Shown here piece by piece: positions 1 to 11,955 of a DNA stretch of 64,000 nt (positions are counted from its first letter, which is position 1; each line of letters starts with the position of its first letter). The translations under genes and the position numbers were made by a program. The stretch covers positions 37,716,201 to 37,780,200 of the forward strand of contig OY821771.1 of assembly GCA_963682175.1 (NCBI GenBank). Direction: 5' to 3'. The DNA is from Triglochin maritima (Eukaryota; Streptophyta; Magnoliopsida; Alismatales; Juncaginaceae). The notes beneath the pieces were generated by a model, which was not told the DNA's origin, did no database searches, and was given only the letters and a program-made list of their open reading frames with translations.

Positions 1-1790
1 GGCGGTCTTGGAGTGTCAGATCGCCTCCAAACTTCACCAGATGCTTTCCCTTCCCCGTGTGAGTCTCCTGCAAGAAACGAAACTACAACACAAAAATTAA
101 ATCCACCCGAATCGTCCAAACCAGAGTCTGAACTGGCACCTCCCCGGCAACGGCGCCAAAAACCTGTCCCCGGCAACGACGCCAAAAACTTGTTTAATCG
201 TTTTAAATTTAGACCGCAAGTGCGTGGCCACGATGAAGTGGCAAGTACGGGTTGATCCGCAGGGAGGTGAGTAGCTTCTGGTTTGTCAGAAATCAAGTGA
301 CGAATAAAGGGAGAAAAGATGTGATTACGCTAAAGCTAAACTACACTAAACTAATAAGTACGAAATGCGAAAGAAAGCATGAAAGATTGGAAATCAGAAA
401 GAGAAACCCCTAAGGGGTGTGGTGTGTGCATATATGAAGTGAAATAAGTGATGAAAGATGCATGTAAGCATGTATGTGTGTGTGTTGTGTGTGTCTCTTC
501 ATGCATAGGAAGTGTCTAAAGATGAGGCAAAACCTATCAATCCATTCACACAACATATCGACAATTACTACTTGATGATTAACATAAGATTAGGCTCAAC
601 ATGAGAAGTGTCTAAAGATATGGCAAGACTCTTCAAAACCATAAACTCATGTTAAGAACAAAGGTAAGCATGGGACGTGTCTAAATGTTATGGCAAAAAC
701 CATCAAAACAAAGTTTCTTCAATCAATCAAGCAAGCAAACACAAATACAAACACATAACTAACATGTAGCATATTCAACAGGAAATTTCAGTCAATACAC
801 ATGAGAAAACTAAGCATGGAAAGTGTCTAAATCTTATGGCAAAACCCATCAAAATTCCCCAACATGTAGATGATTAAAATACCCCCAATGAACATACAAA
901 ACATGCAAGTCTACACAATAAAAAATTCATCAAACATCCAAACTTCACAATATATATGAACACCATCTCCACCCCCCAAAGGGGATGGATCTACTCATAA
1001 CACATTATTCTAGGAATTAAACTAAAGAAGAAAGGAGACATTCTAACTAATTTAGCCTAAGATCAAAGAAATAAGACTAAACTAAACATGCATAAAAAAG
1101 AAACAATATGAGAACAAAATAATGAAAAATTATTTTATTAAATGACTCACATTACTAGTAGCATTCTTCTCCACCTTGAGTTTTTGCTCCAAGGCTTACT
1201 CCAAGTAGAGATAATGCCACCAAGCAATGTGATTACAATAGAAGGTGAAGAGTTCTATTTATAGCCATAGAAAAAAGTTATCCGGGACAATCCCCCAGTA
1301 TGAGACTAAATATATACCAGAAATAGACTAAATACACACTAACACACGACCCAACGAAATCTTAGCGGATCCGGAGCAACCCGGACCGCCAATCAGCGGT
1401 CCCAGACCGCTCATTGGCGGTCTACAGGGTTTGGATCGCATTGGGCTTTCGTGTGGGCTTTTCTGGATGACTTTGTTTGATTTTGATGCATCTACTTCGC
1501 TTGTTGGAGCTCCGACCCGAATAGAATTGCCAAAATACTCTCTATGATGGTGTGGAGTATTCTTGTTTGCTCATTGGTCATTCGATCTTACATTCAGGTC
1601 ATTCGATCTTGCATCGTAGTCCTCGAGTCTCTCAACTCAGTTTTTTTTCCTGTTTTTTGGTCTTTTTATGCCTCTTCTCCCCAAACCTATTTATTTCTGA
1701 AATTCGAACATAAAACTCGTTACGTAGCATTATTTAGGTGAAAGATAATGAATATAAGATACAAATGTAAGCATGAAATGATGTCAATCA
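1..1790 (-). mobile_element. LTR retrotransposon derivative, non-autonomous, minus orientation (unit 1 copy)
   Basis: A complete LTR at about 191-1790 begins TG and ends TCAATCA on the plus strand. It is preceded by two copies of a primer-binding site in reverse orientation, so the element reads on the minus strand and this is its 5' LTR. A short internal segment (1-140) follows. The LTR carries a reverse-strand TATA box (TATAAATA complement at 1256-1263). There is no gag or pol, so it is a deletion derivative. The PBS type (tRNA-Asp) and the related internal sequences elsewhere suggest the Ty3/gypsy Tat/Athila/Ogre group; that assignment is inference. Short ORFs here are incidental. The left end lies outside the window; unit 2 shows the whole derivative. 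Confidence 0.8.
141..184 (-). other. Tandemly duplicated tRNA-Asp primer-binding site
   Basis: The plus strand reads TCCCCGGCAACGGCGCCA at 141-158, and again at 167-184 with one change (GACGCCA). This is the 3' end of plant tRNA-Asp(GUC) plus CCA, so the minus strand is the complementary PBS. The two copies are 26 bp apart and the LTR starts six bases after the second. An extra PBS is unusual. It is also present at 33983-34026 and 62893-62936. Confidence 0.8.
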
Positions 1791-1963
1791 ATCACTGAAT
1801 GAACTTGTTTCCATTCGGTAAAAGTAGAGAAAGTCATCTAACACATTTGTTTTGACCTATATAATTGTAACAGTGATAAAATCCTTCGAATTGTAACTCA
1901 GCTGTCTGTATGGTCAACACAAAATGCTGAATTAATCGAGCTCTTGCAATTTATGTTCTATGT

Positions 1964-2590
1964 TTGCTTATGGCCATACTTAGAATTATGATTCATCAGA
2001 TGGAAAGGAATCAGCTTATTGCCACATTGGAGTCTATTTGGAGACTGGAGAAGTTGGGAGAGGATGGAAGTGTCGTTAAGGTTCGATTTGTTTTGTGTTT
2101 TGCCTTTTTTAAGACTTTGGATCGGCATATGTTGAAAAGGAAGGTTTGATTTTTAATTATTGCAAGATTCGGATATTCTGAAGGGGTATATTTCCAAGAT
2201 TCCGGACTTGGAAGCACAGTTGTTGCGACTTCAAAAGTTTCATACTCATGGACCAACTCATTTGGTCAGTCACCTTGGTCTTCATGTCGATGGCACACAA
2301 CCAAACGACACATATTTGTAAATATTGAACCATAACGCTTCAGGCAAACTACTAATAATAGTTGGTTTATTTTTATGAGTGATTAAAATCCTATGTCGAT
2401 TGATAATATTTGGTTTGTTTTTATGAGTGATAACCGTGGAACAAATTTTGATTCCATTTTTATATGTTGCTGCTGACATTGAAGAAGATGAAAAGGAGAT
2501 TGAGCACTCTTCCTTGCAAGCTAAGTTGGGCAAGAAGCTCCAGATATTGGATAAACAACTAGAAGAAAAGGAGGTTACCATTTATGAAAT
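1964..2590 (+). pseudogene. Kinesin-4-like (KIN-4/FRA1 type) coiled-coil gene fragment, unit 1
   Basis: Three exon-like blocks lie in order on the plus strand: about 1985-2080 (ends ...DGSVVK before GT), about 2168-2322 (DSDILKGYISKIPDLEAQLL and onward) and about 2476-2574 (DIEEDEKEIEHSSLQAKL, KLQILDKQLEEKE). The last block resembles the conserved KE-EH--LQ---K-L--L---LE-KE stretch after the motor domain in plant KIN-4 kinesins; this match is from memory. There is no motor domain and no complete reading frame. In unit 1 the third block is preceded by TGCTG where unit 2 has TGCAG, so the splice acceptor is lost here. It is most likely a captured or decayed fragment and not a working gene. Confidence 0.45.
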
Positions 2591-4324
2591 TTGCTAAATA
2601 TTATTGTTAACTTTTTTCATCTCAGCTATCTTATCGTGCTTACATTTCTGTGCTTAAGCTGCATTATGAAATGTGTAACCCTTGTTATGTCTATATTTCC
2701 ATTTCTCATGTCTAAATCAGTCCAAACGAGTGTAAGTATTCATATTTTACATGATAAAGAGGAGTTCCTTTTGTTGGCAGCAAGTGGATTAAAAATATAC
2801 AAATGGTCAATGAGAGACGCGTAGTCCAGTATTCTACTAATTATGAGATTTGAAGCTTTGTTCTACAAGAAATGGTGATGTAGATCTAGATATTAGAATC
2901 TCCAACCTAGTTCATTTCTCTAAAGCTCTGCTTCACAAATGCACTTCATGAAATATACTTTATATATGTATATCACCGCAAAATATTTTAATATGGGTTG
3001 TTTTGGCAAATATGATGTATAAGTGTACGACTACATTTGCAATTTGAATGAATATCTTAAACAAGTTTTAAACAAATATATTTAAATGTTGCGGCAACAA
3101 GTAGCGAGTGGAACATGTTATAGGAGTTAGAAACCTGTCATGAGTAGCTTTGGTTAGTATGATAATGCAATTTAATTAGAGGGAAGATAATCAACAGTGC
3201 TAAAAGATTAGAACATTCTCAAGAATTTGTTATTGGACAAGAGGGTCTGGAAGAAGAACTATTTTCTTAAATCATGATTCTTTTGAGTTCATTTTTAACC
3301 TACTCAACTAGTTTGATATTAAATTTTTTGTTATTGTAAAGTCAATAGTGCTAGATCTTGTCTTAAAAAGTGTCCAACAAAGAAAACGTACGTATAATGT
3401 GATGATATAATTTTGTTTTGCTATTATATAAGAAAAGAAGTCCTACACTTTGGCAAACTTCAGTATTGTCTCATGAAAAGTCCTACACTTATATATTCGA
3501 ACGTCCAATCATCTATTTTTATCTAGACCATAATTTTCAAAATATTTGCTGAAGTTATGCCGATTTCTGAAATTTAGGTTCTAATTAGTTTGATGGTGTC
3601 TCCTGTCTTTGAAGTCTAGAGTTCTATTTGGAGTTGTTTGCTTGCTTGGTTATTGAGTTGTTTGTGAATTTTTCAGGGAGAAATTTGGTTACAAAATTTT
3701 GTAGTTGGATTTGTCTGTTGCGAGGACTTTGATTTTGGGTTCTTTGTTTTTTTTCCTTTTTACTATAATTCTGTAGGTATTGCACCAGAGGAATTCGGTG
3801 TGAAATGATATTATGCTTACGTTCGATCGAAAGGTGACGGCTATGAGAATGGGTACAAGGTATAAATGAAATCAGAATTAGCTGACTGTCACCACCGTGT
3901 TGATTGGGTTGTTAGTGTAGTTGTTTTACTAAAAGAATAAAAACTTTCATGCTCATTCGATATTGATTGTTTATATAACTTGTCTGTAAATAGTTGATAT
4001 TGTGATCTTATGAGGGAGGTTTGTATACTTGATGATATTTTGAGTTGTACATTGGTGTAAATTGTTATTTGATGACATGTTTGTGTTATTTGACAAAATT
4101 ATATTCAAATTGTGTTATATAATTGTTTACAAGAATTTGATGTTCCCCAAATATTATCATGTTACTTGCCATGTTGTAAATGATTTTTATGTGATGCTAA
4201 ACTTCATAAGTGAGATTAACCGTTATCTTTGAAGTATGGAAATTTTAATTACTTTCATTTGGGAAAAAAAAGAGAAGCACAAATTAAGTGAGTGGTTTAT
4301 TGAATGTAGAGAATTTATATTTTT
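2591..4324. other. AT-rich stretch without recognisable genes (unit 1; unit 2 at 36436-38170)
   Basis: I see no convincing coding sequence, structural RNA or transposon terminus. The region may include further introns or remnants of the kinesin-like fragment. A T-run near 3745 differs by one base between the units. Confidence 0.5.
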
Positions 4325-4588
4325 TTGGTGAAAAAAACTTTTAGCCACGGGCGTTTTCCATGGCTAAAAGTATCTACATCCGTCACTAAAAGTATGTCAT
4401 CTCCGCCAATTCTTCCCGCCAAAAACGTATCAGTGATGGTTGACATCCGTCACATAATCCATCGCTAAAGCCTTTTAGTGACGTCGGAATCAGTGACGGT
4501 AATTATCCGTGGCTAAAAACGTGTAGTGACAGAATCTTGAATTTAGTGACGGTTTTTTCCGTGGCTAAAACCTAAAATTCTTGTAGTG
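4325..4588. mobile_element. CACTA-type terminal fragment or MITE, unit 1
   Basis: The right edge TTCTTGTAGTG (4578-4588) is the reverse complement of the classic CACTACAAGAA terminus. The preceding 260 bp are packed with subterminal motifs in both orientations (TTTTAGCCACGG, CCGTGGCTAAAA, AGTGACGG). No coding capacity. The left end is not clear, so this may be a short non-autonomous CACTA element or one end of a larger one. Confidence 0.7.
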
Positions 4589-4590
4589 TA

Positions 4591-5992
4591 TAATGCGAAA
4601 GAAATCGAAAAATAAGCAATATAAATAGACCCCTATGGGGTAGAGAAAGAACGTGGAATTGAAAATGTGTAGTGTGTGTTCAAATGAGCTCATCAAAACA
4701 TGTCAGACATGAAATCCATAAAACTCACATTCAACTTTACCTCCACATAAAATAAGATAAAACATTAGCATTAAAACATACAAGACAATAATTGAAATGA
4801 AGCACATATGTTCAAATGCATAATGACTCAAATCCAACTATGTCTGCACATGAAATAAGATTTATCACAATCATTAAAACATACAAGACATTAATTTGGA
4901 TAAAGCCAACATGAGCATATGCATGCACATGTCTTGTTCATTTCTTCCACTCCATCCTTATCCTAACCTCATCGTTCCCATAAAATAAGCCTACTAATCT
5001 AAGTATGTGCTAAGCTTCACTCAAGAGCATTAGCACATCAAAGAAAAGAGTGAAACCCCATAAGATAGTTATGGAAACCATGTAAGGCTCAAATGATTAA
5101 GATTAACACACACTAATCCATCACATAATCAAATCACCTTCTTCTCCACCCCCAGTGGGGATGGACTACTCTGTACTCATCTTTATACTAAAGAAAGCAT
5201 AAACACAAGAAGAACCCATAGTGTAAATGACTAAAAACAAGATTAAACAAACAACAACATCAAAGGAATTGCATCAAAGTAAATACACTAAAGTAAAGAG
5301 GAAAAACAAAACTAGATTAAGAAACAAAAAATATAAAGTTTGCTCCACTCCAACCCCTTTATTACACTACTTAAAATGAAACTAAAACCTACTCTAATGG
5401 GGGAAGGAGGAAGAAGGTAGAGAGGAGCGATTACAATGGTATTCATAGACTAATACATGGTTAGGATTAATCTGTAAATAATCAGACGACTCTAAATCAC
5501 ATCTGATAGTCCAAGAATGCTCTGACCCGACAATCTGAACCGCAATCAAAATTGGAGAACATTTGGACCATTTTGATCTGCCAGTGGCGGATCAAATGGA
5601 TTCGATCGGTCTGAAATTTTGTGGCCCCTTTATTTCTTCATGTGGCACGTAGGGTGAAGTCCTGGTCTGCTGGATCGAATCACTTTGAGTTTAATTGGCA
5701 AAATACTGATATGATTCAAGTCATGTGTCACCATGTTTTGCACTTCATAATCAGGTCCCTCCAGGTTTGCACTTGAGTCCTCCTGATTTGCGATCCAGTC
5801 ATCGTGCATTACAAATAGGTCAAGAACCTTCCAAATTAGTCCATACTTGTTACATTTAGCTCATTTTTGCTCCATTTCTCTTCTTTTTTACCTAACTCCT
5901 GAAACACTACAAACAACAACTCGAGTAGCATAATATTGAGGTACAATAAAAGATATATAACATAAATATGATGCATGATATGCTACTAATCA
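4591..5992 (-). mobile_element. Diverged LTR of the same family, truncated, unit 1
   Basis: The order of landmarks matches the other LTRs of this family: ACCCCTANGGGGT, the short repeats around AACATACAAGACA, a CTCCACCCCCAGTGGGGATGG block, and an end in TAATCA. About the first 170 bp are missing, cut at the CACTA-type terminus at 4588. It is clearly more diverged than the LTRs at 191-1790 or 25158-26619, so it is older. No target duplication can be seen because one end is lost. Confidence 0.65.
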
Positions 5993-5999
5993 AAAGAAC

Positions 6000-8200
6000 T
6001 ACGCTCTTGGTTTTTTGCTCGGAGGGCCTAAAACACATTTTATTAGATTATCATTTAAAGCAATAACTTAATAAGTTCACTTTATAATTAAACCAGTTAC
6101 TTGAAACTCCAGGGTTTGTCTTGATTTTCTAAACTGCTCCCACATATTCGGAGTTATAAAGTTATAGTAATTGCATGGATTTCTGTCATGGTACTCTCTG
6201 AATATGTACTTGTTGGTTAACTTTGTTTTAAAGTCCCTCCAATAGAACAACATGTATGTTATCTACTTTTTCTTCAACTTGTCAGTGGATGGGAAATTAA
6301 AACTTGCCTATAACACGTTAACATTTTAAATTTCTATATATTAAAAGTTTGACAACAACTAAAGAATATTACAATGGACTCATTACCTGTATGTCATCCT
6401 AGATTGTGCCTTTCAGTTTCTCATCAACTTAGGCCCAACTCAACAAACAGATGTCAATTTTGGACCACGCTAGGATCCCAAGATAACTATACAAGTTATC
6501 AAGCATCATGCCTATCAGCTCAAGACGGTCATCAAACTCGATTGGACGTCTACCGTTTCTATTCGTTTTCCCCATGAATTCGTTCATGAGTGTAAGCCCT
6601 CGTGAACTGTAAGTCTTCGAGACCTCAGACTTTGATGGAGTGAGTTTCTTTTTCGGAGCCATGATACTATAAAAGGTAAAATGAAGATATTAAAAAGTAA
6701 AATCAAAACATTAAATGGTTATTATAATGTTCTAGAAGACATTTTGCACCTTTACGATTTATTTTTGTTAACGGATTTTCAATCCATGTACCATCACAAT
6801 GGTCATATCTAAACATATAAGTCTCAACATGTATTTTGTCATCTAGTGAGTTCAACTTGGGTGTTTGGTTAGAGAAATGTGGTGTCCTCCATACTCGATC
6901 AGGCTATCATCTGATATACTTTTTTCTTCCCTTCCAAAACTTACTGACCATTTCTTATTAGATGGATCAGATGGATCAACCAAAATAAAAGGTTCTCCTT
7001 TACATCATTCTTTCGAAAAATCAATTAAAGTGAACCCCAAGCCATCCACTCGAACTCCAGTTTTATTATTAACCCACTTGCATCTAAACACAAACACTTT
7101 GAATTTAAAAAAGTCTAGCTCTAGCTCCCATATGTCTTCAATTACACCGTAATAGGACATGTCGGCGTATACAAGATTCTTGTCTTTAGAACTAGATACA
7201 TGCAAAGACTCTACTATGAAAGTGACTCACTGTTCTGAACACCACTTTTGACATTTTCACAGACTGTGTAGAATGAATATCCATCGATATCATAGCCGAT
7301 TGTAAGCCACCTTTTTGAACCTAGAGATGATTTTTTTTTGTGATTATTAATTACTTGTTTATCACTCCATAAACGATTTCTTTCTTTTAAAAGCTCCATG
7401 TGTTCATTTAGATAGGGTTGAACTTCATTAGAATTGTACAACACATAGAAATATGTTGTCATTAAGTTATTGTCATTTGGATTTAACATTTTCATCTCAC
7501 ACGTCCCTTTACCATCAGAACGTTCATCATAATGATTGTTCGGAGCTCCAATACTTTTGATGTTTGCTAGGTATCCAGTGCAAAACTTAATAACCTCCTC
7601 AATTATGTATCCTTCAACAATCCTAGCATCTGGCCTTTGACGATATTTAGAATAACACTTTCATATAGCGCTCGAAAGGATACATCCACCTTAAAAAAAA
7701 TAGGTCCACACAATTTAACTTATCTAACCAAATAAATAACTAGATGAATTATAATGTCAAAAAAACCAGGTGGAAAATACATCTCAAACTGACATAATGT
7801 GACCACAATTTTATTCTGCAACTGATATAACTACACAAGATCGATCACTTTACAGCGGATCTTGTTAAAAAGGAAGAAAAATTTACTATGACATGTCTAA
7901 CATGTTTCGGTAATATGGATCTCAGTGCTACATGTAGCAATTGCTGCATTAGAGTGTGTCAATCATGAGACTTTATCCTTTAATTTGTCACTTGGGTCGA
8001 AATCTTTCTCAAACAAATGAACTTTTATTTTTCGAAAAGTCTGCACCGACATATTGTGACACTGACTGCATGGACAATACGCCATGTCTCTGTCATTCAT
8101 ATTCTTTGAATGATTTTTGGAACTTCTAAGAACATATTCACCATGTTCTCATACTCATCACTCAATCAGTTTGAAAGAATCCACTCTCGATCCATTTCAA
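6000..8200 (-). pseudogene. CACTA (En/Spm) TNP2-type transposase remnant, unit 1
   Basis: Minus-strand blocks in order. At about 8100-7970 is a transposase-associated zinc-ribbon-like stretch (CPCSQCHNMSVQTF). At about 7870-7560 is a DUF4218-like part (VVTLCQFEMYFPPGFFDII, then VDVSFRALYESVILN). At 7495-7214 is a region of CACTA transposase C-terminal type. At 7205-7005 is a DUF4216-like part (YYGVIEDIWELELDFFKFKV, then KCKWVNNK-like). At 6662-6429 is a short basic C-terminal piece. In a complete TNP2 the catalytic core lies between the first two blocks; here it is missing. Stops and frame changes separate the blocks, so it cannot encode an active transposase. Family assignments are from pattern recognition. 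Confidence 0.75.
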
Positions 8201-8457
8201 TCTAAACATTAAAAAAATGATAGTTATTATTGAAGAAAATAAATAAAATTTCAATTTAAAAGAAGGTGTTCGTAGATGAGAAGATCCAGAGACATGAAGA
8301 CGAGAAAAGAATGACATAGGAGAGAGGAGATGAAGTCCTTAATCTAGCGTGAGAATAAGGAAGGTTAGAAACCTAACTAAGCAATCATGGCCAAAGCAAG
8401 CCTAAAGTCCATTATACGTCCTTAGCACTAGACGACGCCTAACTTCGAGGTCCCACC

Positions 8458-8632
8458 GAGGACCACTAGTCTGTAGGAAATCAACAACTCGGAGGTTCCT
8501 AAAATCTCAGGGAGACTAGATAGTCAACGACGTTCGGTCCGAAATGGTCTTAAACAATGAGGATCACTAGTCTGTAGGAAATCAAGAACCCAGAGGTTCC
8601 TAAAATCTCAGGGAGACTAGATGGGCAACGAC
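8458..8632. repeat. Direct repeat, 101 bp period, two copies (unit 1)
   Basis: A block containing CACTAGTCTGTAGGAAATCA, followed by GAGGTTCCTAAAATCTCAGG, occurs at 8464 and again at 8565 with a few differences. Unit 2 has the same pair near 42309 and 42410. It lies between the transposase remnant and the CACTA 5' end, probably in the element's non-coding part. Function unknown. Confidence 0.8.
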
Positions 8633-9186
8633 TAAATAATGCATCCCAAACAACGAGCATATGATAAACAACGAGCATGATTTTAATTCCATTTCTTGTG
8701 CTCGTGACAATTCACCACCACCGTTTCGAAATAAGTTGGCTCTTCCTATTATTATAATCATTATCACTCACGGGTGGTTCAATTCCACTTCTTAATTTAT
8801 AACGTACAATATATTATTGCAACATTTACTTCAACAACATTTTCTAATCCATTAATGGTTCTTAGTTTGAGTGATTTAAAAAGGTATCTGTTTTGTTGAA
8901 CTCTTCTTATTAGGCCGGAAGTCTGCCTTCAATTAACCCACATAACATCATTACTTAACGAAACATCTCAATCAACAAACATTCCAAAACCTTTCTATTT
9001 GAACTAATGTTTATTATTAATTACAATGAGAAAACATTTCATTTTTCTAATCAAAGTAAACAAAAAAAAGTTACCAAGATATTACTTTACATGTAAAAAA
9101 ATTTAAGGCTAAAAATTAGATCACACAAGATGAGTAGTAGGTAGGTGAAGCATGTAAATCTAACAAGGCATATACCGAACAAGGTG

Positions 9187-9560
9187 GAGTATTGAACGAA
9201 GGATGCGGTGGCTACGATGACAGTGGCTGTCGTGGAGGCTACAATGACGGTGGCTGTCGCTGAGGTTGCGGTGACAGAGGAAGCGGAGGACGAGGAGGTC
9301 GTGGAGGCTACAGTGGAGATCAAGGAGGTCGCGGAGGCTGCAGTGGAGGTCGCAGAGGCTGCGGTCGAGGAACTCGGGGGTTTGTCGCGGTGGAGGGGGC
9401 TAGGGTTTGGTCGGGGTCAAGGCGGTGGTTGTCGAGGTCGTTGTGGTGGATTTGGTCGGAGAACGGTCGCTGTGATGGATTTGGTCACGGTGGAGGGGGC
9501 TAGGATTCGTTCACTGCGACTGTGTAGGGTTTTTGTTGGGATAAATAGTTTTGTTGGAAT
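9187..9560 (+). repeat. GC-rich GGA/GGT minisatellite able to encode Gly/Arg-rich peptide
   Basis: Short imperfect repeats of the type GTGGAGGCTGCAGTGGAGGTCG fill the first 200 bp. One plus-strand frame reads Gly/Arg/Cys-rich (RGGRGGYSGDQGGRGG) but is broken by stops; another gives an open Ala/Val/Glu-rich frame of 119 codons with no recognisable domain. A related, shorter block occurs at about 11603-11790. Both lie just inside a CACTA subterminal array, so I read them as transposon leader sequence. Unit 2 equivalent is 43032-43405, with unit-specific repeat changes. Confidence 0.55.
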
Positions 9561-9584
9561 AAAATAAAAAACTAACTAAAGGCT

Positions 9585-9894
9585 CTAAGACGTCGGATAT
9601 ATGGTCCACCCGACGTTTATACCTCGACGTCTATTGGGATGGGATAATAGACGTCGGTTGTACCATATATCTGACGTCTATGGGTGGTAACCGTAAGGGT
9701 GTAGATGCCGGTCGCCATGCATTTCCCTCAATTGACGTCTATATCTCTCAATAGACGTCGACCGTATACTTAGCCGACGTCTATAGGTATAGACGCCGAC
9801 CGTAAACATAGCCAACGTCTATTGGTATAGACGTCAGCTATGTATACGACTGACGTCTATTGCGGCGACAAGTATAGGTGTTTCTGCACTATTG
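9585..9894 (-). mobile_element. CACTA 5' end with GACGTC subterminal repeat array, unit 1
   Basis: About a dozen copies of TAGACGTCGGC or its complement GCCGACGTCTA in both orientations. They end in TTTCTGCACTATTG (9881-9894), a near match to the terminus TTCTGCACTAGTG seen complete in unit 2 at 45941-45953. Dense subterminal repeats are the usual transposase-binding region of CACTA elements. The orientation fits the minus-strand transposase remnant to its left, so this is probably the 5' end of that element. The terminal CACTA is altered to CAATA. Confidence 0.75.
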
Positions 9895-10061
9895 AGAGTC
9901 GAACTTGATTACATTAATTTGGTTGATTTCGTTAGAATGGATTTGGAACCGGTCGTGGAGTAGTACATCCTTAGGGAAACAAATCTAATGACAAAACATA
10001 ATATTGTGCAGGAATATATTTCTAGTTTATAAATTTCATTTTGTAATTGATGAATAGATTT

Positions 10062-10470
10062 GTAGGAATGACTAGATGTGAGGCTTCACCACCGTACCTT
10101 AAGGGAGACGGTGTTTAGCGTAGACGTCGACGACGTCAGGCGCAGGATACCCCACAGATAGCTGATGAGGCAGTTGATAGTGGGAATGTTCCTAGCACTT
10201 TGGCATCTGCAACCGATATTGGGGATGTTCCTAGTACAAGTAGCTCTCGTAGATCCACACAATCGCTGGATGACTGGAGTTTTACTATTCAACATGAGAT
10301 GGAGTTCACACCGGAAGGTGTACCTATAGGAAAACACACCGAGTGCTTCTAGAATTTTATTCGAACGAAAGCTCGGAGGACACAAGTATTGTATCCTTGT
10401 TATTCAGACAAGATTGATTTTATTAAGGCTCTTTTATTATGTGGTTTTTGGGCCAAGGAAATGGTGATGA
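10062..10470 (+). pseudogene. Possible plant transposase-related gene fragment, plus strand (unit 1; unit 2 at 43907-44315)
   Basis: The plus strand after a splice-acceptor-like TTTGTAG reads RRRRRRQAQDTPQIADEA, a Ser/Thr-rich linker, SLDDWSFTIQHEMEF, then IRTKARRTQVLYPCYSDKID, with in-frame stops at about 10120 and 10350. The basic run and later part recall accessory proteins of plant CACTA or En/Spm transposons, but I cannot name a family with confidence. It lies directly outside the CACTA end at 9894 and before the second CACTA array. It is not functional as it stands. Confidence 0.35.
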
Positions 10471-11535
10471 AATCCCCCACCTCATCTCCTATAGGTGACT
10501 GCCTCTTAGGTGTTTTTCATACACAAACAACACACCAAGCAAACACTCACCTCACTCTTGTTCCAATGCAAGTCCTACTAACTAATGCGTGCTTTCTAAT
10601 GAATGATTAGTTAAAGAGAGTACGTACCTTACGCCAACAATCTACGTCAGAAATCGTAAAATAAAAAATAAAAACGATGAATGGAAAGTCCTATATGATG
10701 AATGACTTAGAAAATATTGTCTTATCTTTTGTTATAGGTTATTAAAGGTCAAGTTGTTTAAGGGGGTCAATGAGTTATCATAATACCAACATATCTACAA
10801 ACAATATGTAATTAATATTGAAAAATCAAAGAAACAAGGGAATTAACATTTAAAATATTACAGGCAAGTATTAAAAAAATTACTTATATTGACGGAAAAA
10901 CATGTTAAACACAAAATATCATGTTATTAATAACAATTGGGATTAAAATTTTATTAAATTTTTGGCAGAACCTCCCCAAAATTTTGCTATGTAAAAATCT
11001 TCAAATCCTGGGATTAACAAGAAAAATGTATAATATTCTCCACTACATCACATTCACATTGCAAATTTTTAGTTTTATCGCGTATATGCAAATTGGTTAA
11101 AAGAAAACTAGATATTTATAATTCCTTATAATGCAGACAATAGTCTTAGCTTGTTTTTGTATCATACATAAATACAAATGATTAATAAGATCAACAGATT
11201 TATGTGTCATCATCATATATTCCTCTGGATTAGCATCACTAAGCTAGTTTTATATTTACTCAATATGTTCATCGATAAATAAAATAACTAAGAACAACAA
11301 TGTCTTTATAAAAAAAAGTGCCCACAAGCTTGGAAGCTGAATAATGTAAATTTATTTATTATATATAACAGCAAATCTGAAAATAAACAAACTAAGATCA
11401 AAGCCTTGGAATTCAAATAATGGGAACCTTATTATTCTCAAACCAATTGAACACTAAATTTGCTCTAAAATACAAATTAAAATAACCTAAAATGTATTTT
11501 TAAACGTAAACCAACTGAAATGTACTGGTACTAGT
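10471..11535. other. AT-rich stretch, no gene recognised (unit 1; unit 2 at 44316-45380)
   Basis: No coding region, RNA gene or terminal repeat is evident. By position it is likely internal non-coding sequence of the second CACTA element. Confidence 0.4.
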
Positions 11536-11955
11536 TCAAAACCCTAACGAAACCCCAACCCCAAAATAGTGGCCCAACCGGTGACCGAACCCTACAAAGA
11601 AGATGCGGAGAAGGTCACCTGAAGTGATGGCAGAGGAGATCGTAGAGGTCGCAGTTGTCGACGTCGCGAAGGAGGTCATGGTTGTCGAGCGCGCGGTGAA
11701 AGAGAGACTGCGGTGCCAGAGGAAGTCATTGCGGTTTGGTCGGAGATTGGTCGCAAGGGCTAGGGTTTTGTCAGGGGGAGATTTTGCTGAATAAAGGAAA
11801 AAATGAAATAGTTGCTCTTTCATATAAGTCCTATAGACGTCGGCCATAGCTTATGGCTGACGTCTATATGCATAGGGCATAGACGTCGGCTATACGCTAT
11901 GACCGACGTCTATGGGTCGACGTCTATACGCTTTGGGCAATAAACGTCGCCTAAT
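11536..11955 (-). mobile_element. Second CACTA end, truncated by deletion in unit 1
   Basis: A GC-rich leader-like block (11603-11790) resembles the one at 9187-9560. It is followed by GACGTC subterminal repeats from about 11833. The array stops abruptly at 11955, where unit 2 continues to a complete terminus. The join in unit 1 (CGCCTAAT|GGAGGCGAAG) links position 45800 to 49825 of unit 2, so the CACTA end was removed by the deletion. Confidence 0.75.

Noticed and set aside
141..184. tRNA-Asp gene fragments
   Set aside because: Only the 3' 18 bases match, adjacent to an LTR in the position of a primer-binding site. There is no tRNA cloverleaf around them.
13..255. 80-codon open frame, also at 33813-34115 and 62723-63025
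   Set aside because: It spans the internal stub, the doubled PBS and the LTR edge of a retrotransposon derivative, and differs in length between units. Not coding.
9208..9567. 119-codon Ala/Val/Glu-rich open frame
   Set aside because: It follows from a GGA/GGT minisatellite read in one frame. Composition is simple, repeats differ between the units, and no domain is seen.
9585..9894. CRISPR-like or satellite array
   Set aside because: The short GACGTC motifs alternate in orientation with irregular spacing and end in a CACTA terminus. This is a transposon subterminal array in a plant genome.
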